A stretch of DNA of 64,000 nucleotides from Thermoplasmatales archaeon SW_10_69_26 (GTDB lineage: Archaea > Thermoplasmatota > SW-10-69-26). Position numbers and translations under genes: made by a program. Under the pieces are notes generated by a model, which did no database searches, was not told where the DNA came from, and worked only from the letters and a program-made list of their open reading frames with translations. Positions 7,877 through 17,087 of this stretch are shown one piece after another. Location: the NCBI GenBank assembly GCA_003009755.1, contig PXUB01000025.1:14205-78204 (forward strand). The letters are read 5' to 3'. Position 1 is the first letter of the stretch; the number at the start of each line of letters is the position of its first letter.

Positions 7877-8912
7877 GGAAGTGCTTCTCAGGGTGTCTCA
7901 TTAACCCCCTCTACGCCGCTGCCCCCAACTACCCCCGAGCGCTCGAGCTGATCGTTCGGTCCAGGCGGGTCTCAACGATGCCTCCAAGCGCCTTGTCGAG
8001 GACCTTGCCCGAAACGGGCGGTGGTTGAAGCGAAATGTGAATGCGTCCAGATAGGTTGCACGGTCCCGTCTTCCACGTGGCGTGCACCTCCTACAGCACG
8101 CGCTTGAGGCTGCTGAACGCCGTGTGGCTCCACGGCAAAACGTCGTGCATCTCTTCATCGCCGTCGGGCTGGCGGACCTCGCGATCGCAAGCCGCAAGCC
8201 CGTTGTAGCCGTCCCCGTCGTCTGTCTACAGCGTGGAGGACTCGTAGACGCGGGCTCGCACGGTAGGGTCCAGGTTGTCCCCCGCAGCGCCGGGCGCGCT
8301 TGGCAGGTGCAGTTACTGGCCTGATCGTGCTTGTTCTCGACGAGGGCGACCACGCACTGCCTGGTGGTTCCACGGCCCGAGGGATCGTCGGGGCGCTTGC
8401 CGCCCACGTAGGTTTCATCGGCTTCCACCACGCCGTCTAACGACCGCTGCTGGGCGCGTCTCAGGATGCGGTAGATTTTCTGGCGGACGTTGTGCGCGGT
8501 CTCCGCGTGCACGTCGAGCGTGCGGGCCAGCTCGGGCTCCGTGGTGCCCTTTGTCGTCTTGACGATGTGGTCGATCGCCAAGAACCAGGTCTACAGGTCG
8601 AGCTTGGTGTCCTGCCGGATCGTACCGGCGGTGACACTGGTTTGCTTGCGGCATTCGTAGCACTCGGACAAGTTGCGGGTCTGGGTGAAGCCCCGGTGCT
8701 CGTCCTCGCCGCACGCCGGGCACGTGAACCCGTCCTCGCCTCAGCGGTGCTCGCGGAGGAACTGCCAGCAGTCCTCGTCGCTGGGGTGCTCGTTCACGAG
8801 TTCGGTCGGGCTGGGCAACGCATCGGCCATGCTCCCGAAGACGGTCGGTGGAGGGGTGTGGGTTCAGTCCGGGGTGGCTCGGTACCACTGACACAAGCCG
8901 AGAAGCACTTCC
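7877..8912 (-). mobile_element. Decayed insertion sequence, IS1595/ISXO2-like, 1036 bp
   Basis: Perfect 13-bp inverted repeats, GGAAGTGCTTCTC at 7877-7889 and GAGAAGCACTTCC at 8900-8912, bracket a broken transposase gene. The repeats continue imperfectly inward (left GGGTGTCTC, right GGCTTGTGTC), giving arms of roughly 24 bases. Size and transposase type fit IS1595. No matching direct repeat is seen outside the arms (AACCCTAC left, TTACTAAG right), so the insertion is old, was rearranged, or the true ends lie slightly further out. Confidence 0.8.
7935..8830 (-). pseudogene. IS1595/ISXO2-type transposase, inactivated
   Basis: The frame starts at ATG 8830. It carries a zinc-ribbon (CPACGEDEHRGF then CYECRKQT), the stretch TWFLAIDHIVKTTKGTTEPE with a helix-turn-helix, the catalytic VEADETYVGGK, then SSTL-TDDGDGYNGL in a second frame and YLDAFTFRFNHRPF in the first frame again. 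Lesions: TGA at 8741-8743 where the family has Trp, TAG at 8591-8593, a shift near 8300, TAG at 8226-8228 at a probable Tyr, and a shift back near 8100. Two of the stops fit single transitions (TGG to TGA, probably CAG to TAG). The protein cannot be made, so the element is dead unless complemented in trans. Confidence 0.85.
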
Positions 8913-8967
8913 TTACTAAGGGGTCGTCTTAGTGAAGGGTGCTAAACGCAGGCCACCACTGGCCACT

Positions 8968-9016
8968 TCTGAGTGAAGGTCCAAGTCGCCTTCTTCACTC
9001 AGACGAGCCTTCGTCT
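8968..9016. repeat. Two adjacent strong hairpins beside the IS
   Basis: TCTGAGTGAAG (8968-8978) and CTTCACTCAGA (8993-9003) form a perfect 11-bp stem with a 14-nt loop, immediately followed by AGACGA-GCCT-TCGTCT (9001-9016), a perfect 6-bp stem. They lie between the IS right end and the stop of the minus-strand gene that ends at 9131. They could act as a terminator for that gene, or be the end of an older mobile element; the motif AGTGAAG also recurs at 8931. Confidence 0.45.
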
Positions 9017-9130
9017 CGCTGACTCTAGGACCGTTGTCTCACCTCGTCGGGCGGCGAGCTTGAGGTGGACGACCGGGACGGGCTTGCCGCTCCGTGGGGG
9101 CTTCTCTGCCTGGGCGATGCCCCCGCCGGA

Positions 9131-10116
9131 TCAAGGGATAAGCTCATCCACCGGCAACGGGAGCGCCCGACACACCAGCGTGGGGTCGTGGGAGAGGCGG
9201 CCGGCGACGATGCCCGTGAGCCCCACGAGGTACCGGTAGGGGGCCGGGGATCCGCCCCCAGCCAGGTCGATGGTGCTCTCGCGGATGGCCACGTCCCCTG
9301 GGTCGTCGGGGATCGGTTCGACGTGCTCCAGGTTGTCGATGAACCCTTTCCCGTGGTAGAGGCGGATGAGAGCCTCTTTTCGCTGCTCGGACGGTCGCTG
9401 TTGGCTAAGGAACAGGCCCACCCAGAGATGGTTGGGGCAGTCGTAGAGCTGATCGTCGACCGGCAGGCAGTCGAGGGAGTGGTTTGCGGATAAGGGGGTC
9501 GAGAGAGCTGGCCGCGGGCTTGCATCGATTGGACGCCGTCGTCGCTGCGGCGAGCCATCGCGAGACCGGCCGGGTCCAGGACCGGGCGGTCGCGGATCCA
9601 CAGCTGGGCGAGGTGGACCGTCGTCGGGTCCGTTGCGAGGGACGTTCGCTCCTCGTCGCGGACCGGCCCGGAGCGAGTGTCTTGGCCGACCGGGTTGGCG
9701 TGCGTGTAGGCCCGGATGTCGTTGTCGTTGGTTTCGCGGACGGGCAGGTGGTGGACCTCGAGGTGCTCGCCACGACGGCTGAAGAGGTGATCCGCGTGGA
9801 TGCCTTGGAAGACGAAGACGTCTCCGGGTCGGTGGGTGGGATCCTGGCTCGTGGTGGGCCGGAGGGCGGTCCCCAGCAGGACGCGGGGCCAGGAATCGCC
9901 GGGCAGGTGGAGGATGTGGTACGGGACAGCCCCGACAACCGGCTTGCCGGTCTGGGTCACGGTTTCGTAGGGGCGGGGGAGGGCATGGTCAACCCCCTGG
10001 CACCCGATCTCCCGCAGGACGTAACTACCGTTCTCATCGTCGCTCGACTGGCGCGGCCCCGTACAGGCAACGAGACGGTCCGGACCTGAGCCCCCGCGAT
10101 TCCCCCTGGTACGCAC
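9131..10116 (-). pseudogene. Unknown protein gene, split by a frameshift
   Basis: Two minus-strand frames each look coding over complementary halves. From about 10030 to about 9510 the first reads ENGSYVLREIGCQGVDH, RPGDVFVFQGIHADHLF and HLPVRETNDNDIRAYTHANP. From about 9505 to 9131 another frame takes over with LSANHSLDCLPVDDQLYD, HLWVGLFLSQQRPSEQ and YRYLVGLTGIVAGRL. One indel near 9500 joins them into a protein of about 325 residues. I recognise no family. GTG at 10116 opens the frame, but the first 30 residues look non-coding and a TATA-like CCTAAATC lies at 10124-10132, so the true start is uncertain. It may be a decaying gene or a sequence error. Confidence 0.5.
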
Positions 10117-10234
10117 GCAGCCAAGATTTAGGCAGACATCCTATGACGGGAGCTTGCGGGGCGGAACACGCGAATTGCATCGCTCGCGGCGAAAATATCC
10201 TTTCCGGACGATGTTGGGTCTACTCGTCCGGTGG

Positions 10235-10558
10235 TTAGATCCCGCCCGGCAGCTCCGGCAGCGACTTGCTCTTCTTGACGTACTCCTTGCACTGGTCGAG
10301 GTGCTGGAGGAGCGCTTTGCGCTGGAAGCCCTCCTCGACCTCGTCCTGCAGCACGGCCTCGGCCTCGTTGGCGGAGGTGATCGCGCCGGCCGTGTTGCCC
10401 AGCGCCGCGTCGCGGTGGACCTCGGCGACGAGCAACAGCGAGCGCGCCAGCGCGTCGTTCTCCTCCTCCCAGGCCTCCCGCAGCTCGTCGTCCTGCGTCG
10501 CCCGCTGGTAGTTGCCGGACTCCATGTTCTCCAGGTAGTCGACAGATGGGACGGACAC
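10235..10558 (-). CDS. Small acidic helical protein, unknown
   Basis: A 107-residue protein starting at GTG 10558; an ATG at residue 12 (10525) is an alternative. The sequence is acidic and predicted helical throughout (ATQDDELREAWEEENDAL, HRDAALGNTAGAITSANEAE, VEEGFQRKALLQHLDQCK), resembling a helical-hairpin or TPR-like bundle, with no signal peptide or membrane segment. I recognise no family. It stands alone between the island and the secreted beta-helix gene. Confidence 0.6.
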   Translation of the reverse strand: MSVPSVDYLENMESGNYQRATQDDELREAWEEENDALARSLLLVAEVHRDAALGNTAGAITSANEAEAVLQDEVEEGFQRKALLQHLDQCKEYVKKSKSLPELPGGI

Positions 10559-10811
10559 GGCGTCGGCGAAGGCAACACGAGGGGGATGAGGGTTTCGGGC
10601 GCCCCCGCTGGCCGGCGGGTTCGTTCAAGCGCTCGTGGCAAAGCTTAAGACGACTTGCGTGCAAGGATGGTGTGTCGAGGGAGTCGCCGTCTGTACCTCC
10701 CTGCCTCCCAACAGCCTCCCAAGCCTCCCAGCCTGTTGGCGGCTCCCTCACCCTCCTTCCTTCTTCGACGGCTACCTTCGGTGTAGCACCGATGGCCGAG
10801 ATCGGTGAGCC

Positions 10812-13800
10812 TCAGCTCGCGCCAGCTTGCTCGTGCGGTTCGGTCGACCAGGGGTCGTAGCGGGCCTCGCCCTCGATGTCGTCGCAGTCGGCGTGATCGG
10901 GGCCCTCCGAGCAGCCCCACCAGTTGTGGCGGGCGTCCGGCGTGGGTCCATCCTGGGTGTCGTCGACGAGCCCCACGTCGTTGCCGACGATGTCGTTGCG
11001 GTGCACCTCCTCGCCGGCGCCGGTCTCGGCGAGCACGATCGCTTCCTCGTTGCCGGTCAGGCGGTTGTGGACGAGGCGGTTGGCCTGCTGGTCACCATCC
11101 AGCCAGATCCCCTGCTCGGCGCCATCGATCGTGTTGTTGTGGATCCGGCTCGCGGCCGCATCCTCGGCCACGAGCGCTCGCTGGCCCTCCTCCAGCCGTG
11201 AGCCCTGGATCGTCGAGGCGGTCAGGGCGTCGGCGTGGATCCCGATCGCGTTGCCTTCGGCGTGAAGCCCGGCGAGGTGGGCGTCGACGGCGTCGGACAG
11301 CTCGATCCCGACCGTCGCGTTGCGCACGGTGACGTTCTCGATGCGCAGTCCCTCGCTGGCGAGCACCTGCACCGGAGCGGCCACCTCCTCGAAGACCGCG
11401 CCGGTCAGCGTGACGTTGGTCGCGTCCGCGAGGAGAAGCTGGCCCACGGGGCCCTCGATCTCGCGGCCCTCGACCCCGGATCGGAGGATCAGCGGCTCGC
11501 CGGCGACCGTGTCGCCGGTGGCCTGATCGGTCCCCCTCAGCGTGGCTTCGTCCAGGTCGACGCCCGTGGAGAAGGCGTTGCCGCTCAGGGCCAACCCGTC
11601 CGTCGAACGTGCCTGGAGCCCCGAGAGCTGGCTGTCCACCTCGTTGTCGATCAACGTCGGTGCAGAGGCACCGGCCAGCCGGATGCCGACGTCACCGCCG
11701 GTGATCCGGTTGGCTTCGAGGTGGGGCTGCTCGACGCCGCGCAGGCGGGCGCCGGTGGCCGCCTCGAGCTGGCTGTCCTCGAGGGTCAGACCGCGGCCAT
11801 CCTCGACGGTCAGGCCGCGGTCCGCCTGCTCGACGGCCACCGCCTGCAGGCGGGCCGCGTCGACGTCGTTCAGGGCGATCCCGTCGAGGGCACCCTCGAC
11901 CGTCACGCGCGTCAGCTCGGGGGCTCGGCTCCGCTCGAAGAGGAGGCCGGCCGCGTCGGCGGACAGGTTGGTGTCGGTGACGGTAGCGGCGTCGGTCGAG
12001 CGGGCCAGCACGCCGACCGAGGCGTTCTCCACCTGGAAGCCCTCGACGGTCGTGTTGCCGGTGTCCGCGAGGACGAGTCCAGCCATCGCCTCGCTCACGC
12101 GGCCGTCGTGGATCCGCGTGCGCTGGCTGCCGTCGGCGACCAAGGCCACACCAGTGTCCGTCAGCGTCGGGGCCTGGACGGTCACGTCCTCGCTGGCGAG
12201 AACCTGGATCGGCTCCGTCACGTTCCCGATCGTCGGGCGTTGCACGGTCACGTTGGTCGCGTCGGCAAGGATCACCTGGCCGGCCGGCCGCTCGACGGTG
12301 GTGTCGGCTACGTCGAGGAGGTAGCGGACCGGTTCGCCGTTCACGGTGTTGTCGGCGATCGCGTGGCGGTGGTCGTCCTCGTCGTCGACGACGACGCTGA
12401 GGCCGGATCGCATCGCGTTGCCCGTGACGGTGGACGCCGTGGAGGTCCCCAGGGTCACGTCGCGGCGGTTGTCGGTGAGCGCGTTGTCGGTGACGGTCGT
12501 GCCGTTCGACCGCAACACGTAGATGCCGACGAAGGCGCTGCCGGACACGTCGTTGGCGTGGATCGTGGTCGAGGCCTCGGGGCCCTCGTCCCAGACGGTG
12601 AGTCCGTGCCAGTAGCTGTCCTCGATCGTGTTGGCCTCGATCGTGACCTCCTGGGCGTTCCCGTTCACGCCGATCCCGCCCCGGAACACGGATCGGGTGT
12701 GAGCGCCCCAGCCGTTGTGGCGGACGAGGTTGTCCTCGACGAGGACCGCCTCGCTGCGAGCGACGATCACACCGCTTCGGTCGTTGTCGAGGATGCGGTT
12801 GCTGCGGATCACGACTTCGTCGGCGCCGTTGGCCCAGACGCCGCTTCGCCCGTTGTTCGTCACCGTGTTGTTGCGGACGAGGATGTCGCGGCCGTGCTCG
12901 AGCTCGATGCCGCGGTTGTGGTTGCCGGTGAGCGTGTTGTTCTCGATGCGGACGCCCTCGGTCACGGTCTCGCCCTCGTAGGCTTCGATCGCGTCGTTGG
13001 AGCGGGTTACCACGTTGTCGCGGATCGCGATCGAGGACCCGGCCTCGAAAGAGACGCCGAACAGCGAGTTCTCGTCGATGTCGTTCCCGGTCACGAGCGT
13101 TCCCTGGGTCCCCTCGAGGCGCAGGCCGGACCGGAAGTCGTACAGGACGTTGTCGCGAACCTCGGTGTCCTCGGTCCCGAGGAGGTGGATGGCTCGCGAG
13201 GCGAACGAGGGGCCCTCGAGCAGCTCGTTGCCTTCGACCTCGGCGGCGGCCGTGTCGGCGACCCGGACCGCTGTGCCGTCGTAGTTGTGGAGGACGTTGG
13301 CGACGATCGCGGCCCCGTCGCTGTCGGTCACCTTGATCCCGTCATCCTTGGCCGCGGCGTTGGCCCGATCGTTCGGGGCTGACAGCTCGTTCCCACGCAC
13401 GGTCAGCCCGTAGGCCCCGCTGGCTTCGATCCCCTCGTTGGTCCACTTGATCGCGTTCGTCTCGACCGTGAGGTTGCGCGCCTGGTCGACGTCGACGCCG
13501 TGCTGGACGTCGTGGATGTGGTTGGCCCGAACGGTGACGTTGTCGGCGTCCTCGAGGTGGATCCCACGCTCCAGCTGGGTGAGGTCGTTTCCGCGGATGA
13601 TGACGTGGGCGCTGGTGTCGGCGAGGTGGATACCGGTGGTCCCCGTCCGGGCGCCGACCCAGAAGAAGGAGACGCTGGCTCGCCGGCCCTCGATGCACCA
13701 ACCCTCGATCACGTAGGGATCGTCCTCGGTGCCCTCACCGTCGACGACGCCGCTGCCGGGCCGGGGGACGTCGTCGCCCGCCGCGTTCTCGATGGCGAAG

Positions 13801-14168
13801 CCCGTGGGACCCTGGTCCCCGACGACGACGATCGGCGGATGCGATCGGCAGTCGGTCGCCGCCGATGGCGCCTGCAGACCCTCCTCATCTCGTTCCCCGA
13901 TCGGGTCCGCGTGGATCGAGGGAGCTTGCTCCCGAGGGGCCGAGCACGAGGAGGCGCAGCCGGGAGTGGGCGAGGCCGACGGAGGCTCGCAGGCGAGCGG
14001 TGCTCGCAGGCCAAGCACGCTGGGGGCGGGCGTCTGCGGGCAGCGTGAGCTCTCGCCCTCGGTCGGGGCCAGCCGGTCGGCGGTCCCCGGCGTTTCGCCG
14101 GCGGCCGGGGTCGCGGCGAACAGGAGAGCGAGCGCGAGCACGAGAGCGATCAGGAGCTTGCGAGTCAT
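10812..14168 (-). CDS. Secreted right-handed parallel beta-helix protein (NosD-like repeats)
   Basis: An 1118-residue protein with a signal peptide (MTRKLLIALVLALALLFAAT). After a low-complexity linker comes a module DCRSHPPIVVVGDQG with PGSGVVDGEGTEDDPYVIEG, then more than 30 NosD/pectate-lyase type repeats of the form V.IRGN.L....RGI.L. The ending NWWGCSEGPDHADCDD is typical of such proteins. There is no membrane anchor, so it is probably exported and binds or degrades polysaccharide. The ATG at 14168 is chosen because GGAGGTG precedes it at good distance and it begins the signal peptide. It overlaps the stop of the FG-GAP gene as ATGA, so the two are translationally coupled. A paralogue with the same N-terminal module is at 58562-59842. 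Confidence 0.88.
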   Translation of the reverse strand: MTRKLLIALVLALALLFAATPAAGETPGTADRLAPTEGESSRCPQTPAPSVLGLRAPLACEPPSASPTPGCASSCSAPREQAPSIHADPIGERDEEGLQAPSAATDCRSHPPIVVVGDQGPTGFAIENAAGDDVPRPGSGVVDGEGTEDDPYVIEGWCIEGRRASVSFFWVGARTGTTGIHLADTSAHVIIRGNDLTQLERGIHLEDADNVTVRANHIHDVQHGVDVDQARNLTVETNAIKWTNEGIEASGAYGLTVRGNELSAPNDRANAAAKDDGIKVTDSDGAAIVANVLHNYDGTAVRVADTAAAEVEGNELLEGPSFASRAIHLLGTEDTEVRDNVLYDFRSGLRLEGTQGTLVTGNDIDENSLFGVSFEAGSSIAIRDNVVTRSNDAIEAYEGETVTEGVRIENNTLTGNHNRGIELEHGRDILVRNNTVTNNGRSGVWANGADEVVIRSNRILDNDRSGVIVARSEAVLVEDNLVRHNGWGAHTRSVFRGGIGVNGNAQEVTIEANTIEDSYWHGLTVWDEGPEASTTIHANDVSGSAFVGIYVLRSNGTTVTDNALTDNRRDVTLGTSTASTVTGNAMRSGLSVVVDDEDDHRHAIADNTVNGEPVRYLLDVADTTVERPAGQVILADATNVTVQRPTIGNVTEPIQVLASEDVTVQAPTLTDTGVALVADGSQRTRIHDGRVSEAMAGLVLADTGNTTVEGFQVENASVGVLARSTDAATVTDTNLSADAAGLLFERSRAPELTRVTVEGALDGIALNDVDAARLQAVAVEQADRGLTVEDGRGLTLEDSQLEAATGARLRGVEQPHLEANRITGGDVGIRLAGASAPTLIDNEVDSQLSGLQARSTDGLALSGNAFSTGVDLDEATLRGTDQATGDTVAGEPLILRSGVEGREIEGPVGQLLLADATNVTLTGAVFEEVAAPVQVLASEGLRIENVTVRNATVGIELSDAVDAHLAGLHAEGNAIGIHADALTASTIQGSRLEEGQRALVAEDAAASRIHNNTIDGAEQGIWLDGDQQANRLVHNRLTGNEEAIVLAETGAGEEVHRNDIVGNDVGLVDDTQDGPTPDARHNWWGCSEGPDHADCDDIEGEARYDPWSTEPHEQAGAS

Positions 14169-15490
14169 GGGGAACCACCTCCAAGACCGGCACAAGCGAC
14201 CGCCTTCGCAGGCGCGAACACGTAGGCGCTGCCGGCCTCGAACCCGTTGGCGTTGTTCTTCCCGGGTTCGCCGACGAGGACGCGCTCGTCGTCGATCGCG
14301 GCCTGCCAGGAGGTCGAGGCCCCGTCGGCGGCGCGCAGCTTGGATCTCTGCTCCCAGCCGTCCTCGCCGTCGGCGAAGACGTAGCCGGCGCCGGCGCGGG
14401 GACCGAGGGCCCGATCCGCGAGGCGCGTGTGGGGGTTACCGGCGCCGACGACGGCGCGATCCCCATCGAGGGCCACCGAGGTGCCCAGGGCCTCGTCTTC
14501 GTTCCCGTCCTCGGCCAGGAGTTTGGCCTGCGCTGCCCACCCAGCGGTCTCCCGGGTGAAGACGTGAGCGGCGCCGGCTTCCGGGGCCTTCTCGCCGTCT
14601 CCGGCTTCGCCGACGAGAGCTGTGTCGCCGTGGAGCGCAACGGCCGATCCGAAGAAGGTGCCTCCGTCCGTGTCGGGGGAGACCAGCTCGGTCGCACGCT
14701 GCCAGCCGTCCGCGGTGCGCTCGTAGACGAAGGCCTTGCCGGCGTACGTTTGACCGTCGACGTCGGCGGACGAGTCCCCGACGAGCGCGGTGTCCCCGTC
14801 GATGGAGAAGCTGGTTCCGAAGCTATCGGCACCGTTGTCCAGGTGGGCCGCCTCGAGCCAGACGCCGGAGGCGTGTTGCTCGAGCACGTGAACCGACGAA
14901 GACGAGTAGGCATCGCGGGAACCGACCAGGATCGTATCCCCGTCGACGTCGACGTCCTGTCCGATGCGAGCGGAGCCGTCCGTAGCCACGGACACGCGAG
15001 CCTGTTGCGTCCAGTCGCCGGACGCTTGGCGCTCGAACACGAACACGGCCCCTCGACGGTCGTCTCCGACATGGCCGGGCGCTCCGACCACGAGGCGATC
15101 GCCGTCGAGGGCGAGGTCCTGGCCGAAATGCGAGCCGCTGTGGCTCCAGGCCGGTTGGATCTTCGCCGCTTCGACCCAGCCTCTCCTGTCCGTGTGTTCG
15201 TACATGTACACGGCCCCGGCGTCCTCACCGTCGGCGTCGTCAGCGTAGGGGGCTCCCACGAGGGCTCGGTCGTCCTGGATGGCCAGCCCCGTCCCGAAGC
15301 GGTCGCCCTCGTCGTGGAAGGCGAGCGGGGACTGGCCCTCGCCGTCGCTGGCCATGAGGGTCCCCTCTTGGACGTAGTCGTCCTGGACGGAGGCCTGCAC
15401 GAGGGGGACGGTGGCGACGGTGGCCAGCAGCCCCGCGATCACTGCAGCAAGGAGAGCGTACCTCTGGCTGGCATCACGGCTTCCCACCAC
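14165..15490 (-). CDS. Secreted FG-GAP repeat (beta-propeller) protein
   Basis: A 441-residue protein from GTG 15490. An N-terminal hydrophobic segment (YALLAAVIAGLLATVATVPL) acts as signal or anchor. Seven or so repeats follow of the type FGTGLAIQDDRALVGAPYAD, each with a blade, GAVYVFE-like strands and acidic loops, as in FG-GAP/integrin-alpha propellers that bind Ca and ligands. Its end overlaps the start of the beta-helix gene by 4 bases, so the two proteins are made together and may form one extracellular complex. No catalytic motif is visible. Confidence 0.82.
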   Translation of the reverse strand: MVGSRDASQRYALLAAVIAGLLATVATVPLVQASVQDDYVQEGTLMASDGEGQSPLAFHDEGDRFGTGLAIQDDRALVGAPYADDADGEDAGAVYMYEHTDRRGWVEAAKIQPAWSHSGSHFGQDLALDGDRLVVGAPGHVGDDRRGAVFVFERQASGDWTQQARVSVATDGSARIGQDVDVDGDTILVGSRDAYSSSSVHVLEQHASGVWLEAAHLDNGADSFGTSFSIDGDTALVGDSSADVDGQTYAGKAFVYERTADGWQRATELVSPDTDGGTFFGSAVALHGDTALVGEAGDGEKAPEAGAAHVFTRETAGWAAQAKLLAEDGNEDEALGTSVALDGDRAVVGAGNPHTRLADRALGPRAGAGYVFADGEDGWEQRSKLRAADGASTSWQAAIDDERVLVGEPGKNNANGFEAGSAYVFAPAKAVACAGLGGGSP

Positions 15491-15606
15491 GCGACTGGCT
15501 TCTCGCCGATGCAGGCCTCCCGACCTCTCCCCGGAATGGTCTCACCCGATCCTAAACGTTTGGGTCGAGGTGCCAACGCGGAGGGCGGCGAGACGCCAGG
15601 TCAGGC

Positions 15607-16905
15607 TCACTTCGGCTGCTCGGTGCCCCACGTCTCGATGGCCTTGGCCGCCTCCTTGCTGTCCTGCGTGATGGCGTCCAGGCTGTCGCCGCGCATCGTT
15701 CCGTCGATTACGTCGCGCAGGGCTTTGGCGCCGGCGGTGGAGCCGTCGGGGTGGCCGTGGATGCCGCCGCCGAGCTGGATGACGACGTCGGGCCCGTAGA
15801 GGTCGATCATGTCCGGCACGATTCCGGGGTGCAGGCCGCCGCTGGCGACCGGGAACGCCGGCTTGATCGAGCCCCAGTCCTGGCCGAGCAGGTTGTCGCG
15901 GGGATCGGTGTGGGCCTCGCGGAGCTGGTCCATGTTGGCGACGACCTCGTTCTCGGGGCTGACGAGCTTGCCGATGACGGTGCCGGTGTGGAGCTGGTCG
16001 ACGCCGACGAGGCGGAGCAGCTTCGCCAGGCAGTACATCGCCATGCCGTGGTCCTCGATCTTGGTGAACATCGCGTGCATGGCGCGGTGGGCGTGGATCG
16101 CCAGGTCGAGGTCGCCGGTGGCTTCGCGGATGGTTTGCAGGCCGGCGAACCCGGTCGTGACGACGTCCACCATCGCGTACTCGAACCCGTGCTCGGCCAC
16201 GAGGCGGGCTCGCTCGATCGCCTCGTTCGTCTCGGCGGTCACGTTGATCAACGCGGATTTGGTCTCGCCGGTCTCGGCCTCGGCGCGTTCGCGTTGGCGA
16301 GCCAGGTGCTCGACGCGTTTCGCGAAGTTGTTGAACGACTGGCTGGTGAGGTTCTCGTCGTCCTTGATCAGATCGACCCCGCCGACCCAGGCCTCGTAGC
16401 CGCGCTCGGCGTGCTGTTCGGGGGTCCAGCCGAGCTTGGGTTTGGGGACGGTCGCCGTCGGCGGGCGCTCGGGGATCCCCAGCTCGTCCCGGATGCCCTC
16501 GATGCCGAGGTGGGGGCCGGGGTGAGCCTCGCGGATCTCCTGGGGGATGCGAAGATCCAGCAGGCGCAGGCGGGCGACGGCCTTCATGCCGAAGATGTTG
16601 CCGGCGACGCCGCTGAGGATCTGGGGGACGTTGGCGGCTTCCCACAGCTCGACGGGGTAGCGGACCTTGCAGGTGCCGGCCTCCTCGTCCCAGTCGTAGC
16701 ACATCGCCTTCAGGTCGGGCACGCGATCCGGCATCTGGGCCAGCGTCGTCCACGTGCCCACGCTGGATTCGCTGGCGATGCGGCCGAGCGCCTCGAGCGT
16801 GCTGGTGTCCTCGTCCGGTGTGAACGAGAACAGGGCCAACAGGTCCCCATCACGCGGCTCCGCGTCCCGGTCCACGAACTCGTCGTACCACTCGGTCCCG
16901 GCCAT
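15607..16905 (-). CDS. rbcL: Form III ribulose-1,5-bisphosphate carboxylase large chain
   Basis: A 432-residue archaeal RuBisCO. Active-site elements are all present: KPKLG near residue 155, GGVDLIKDDE near 170 with the carbamylated Lys and Asp/Glu metal ligands, HAHRAMH near 270, HTGTVIGKL near 303 with the loop-6 Lys, SGGLHP near 353 and GGGIHGHPDG near 377. In archaea without a Calvin cycle it converts ribulose-1,5-bisphosphate from nucleotides plus CO2 into two 3-phosphoglycerate. The AMP phosphorylase gene is divergent 182 bases away, which supports the AMP salvage role. The isomerase for the middle step (ribose-1,5-bisphosphate isomerase) is not in this window. The start ATG 16905 gives the normal N-terminus. 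Confidence 0.96.
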   Translation of the reverse strand: MAGTEWYDEFVDRDAEPRDGDLLALFSFTPDEDTSTLEALGRIASESSVGTWTTLAQMPDRVPDLKAMCYDWDEEAGTCKVRYPVELWEAANVPQILSGVAGNIFGMKAVARLRLLDLRIPQEIREAHPGPHLGIEGIRDELGIPERPPTATVPKPKLGWTPEQHAERGYEAWVGGVDLIKDDENLTSQSFNNFAKRVEHLARQRERAEAETGETKSALINVTAETNEAIERARLVAEHGFEYAMVDVVTTGFAGLQTIREATGDLDLAIHAHRAMHAMFTKIEDHGMAMYCLAKLLRLVGVDQLHTGTVIGKLVSPENEVVANMDQLREAHTDPRDNLLGQDWGSIKPAFPVASGGLHPGIVPDMIDLYGPDVVIQLGGGIHGHPDGSTAGAKALRDVIDGTMRGDSLDAITQDSKEAAKAIETWGTEQPK

Positions 16906-17053
16906 GCGTCCATCTACGGGGTTCGCGCCTTTTGCGAGTGTCGGTGGCGGAACGGGCCCCGACCCGGCCCGAGCCCTCGAAAGGAGCTCTCCAAGCCATC
17001 CCTCGGAGGGACAGAGCCCAGCTGCGCGAGAGCGCCAGGACCCTCGGGGACAG

Positions 17054-17060
17054 GTTTATC
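17054..17060 (+). promoter_or_regulatory. TATA-like box of AMP phosphorylase
   Basis: GTTTATC lies about 30 nt before the ATG at 17088 in the divergent region shared with rbcL. GGGGAG upstream of the ATG is the Shine-Dalgarno, so the mRNA has a very short leader. On the rbcL side only a weak AAAAGG-like element is seen near 16930. Confidence 0.5.
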
Positions 17061-17087
17061 CGCTGGGGTATCCCAAAAGGGGAGCGT

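Noticed and set aside
8226-8743. Pyrrolysine or selenocysteine decoding in the IS transposase
   Set aside because: There are both TGA and TAG codons plus two frame changes; decay explains all of them.
11235-13382. 715-codon plus-strand open frame inside the beta-helix gene
   Set aside because: It mirrors the repeats of the opposite gene (V/D/G-rich antisense of NosD repeats), with no family motif and no promoter.
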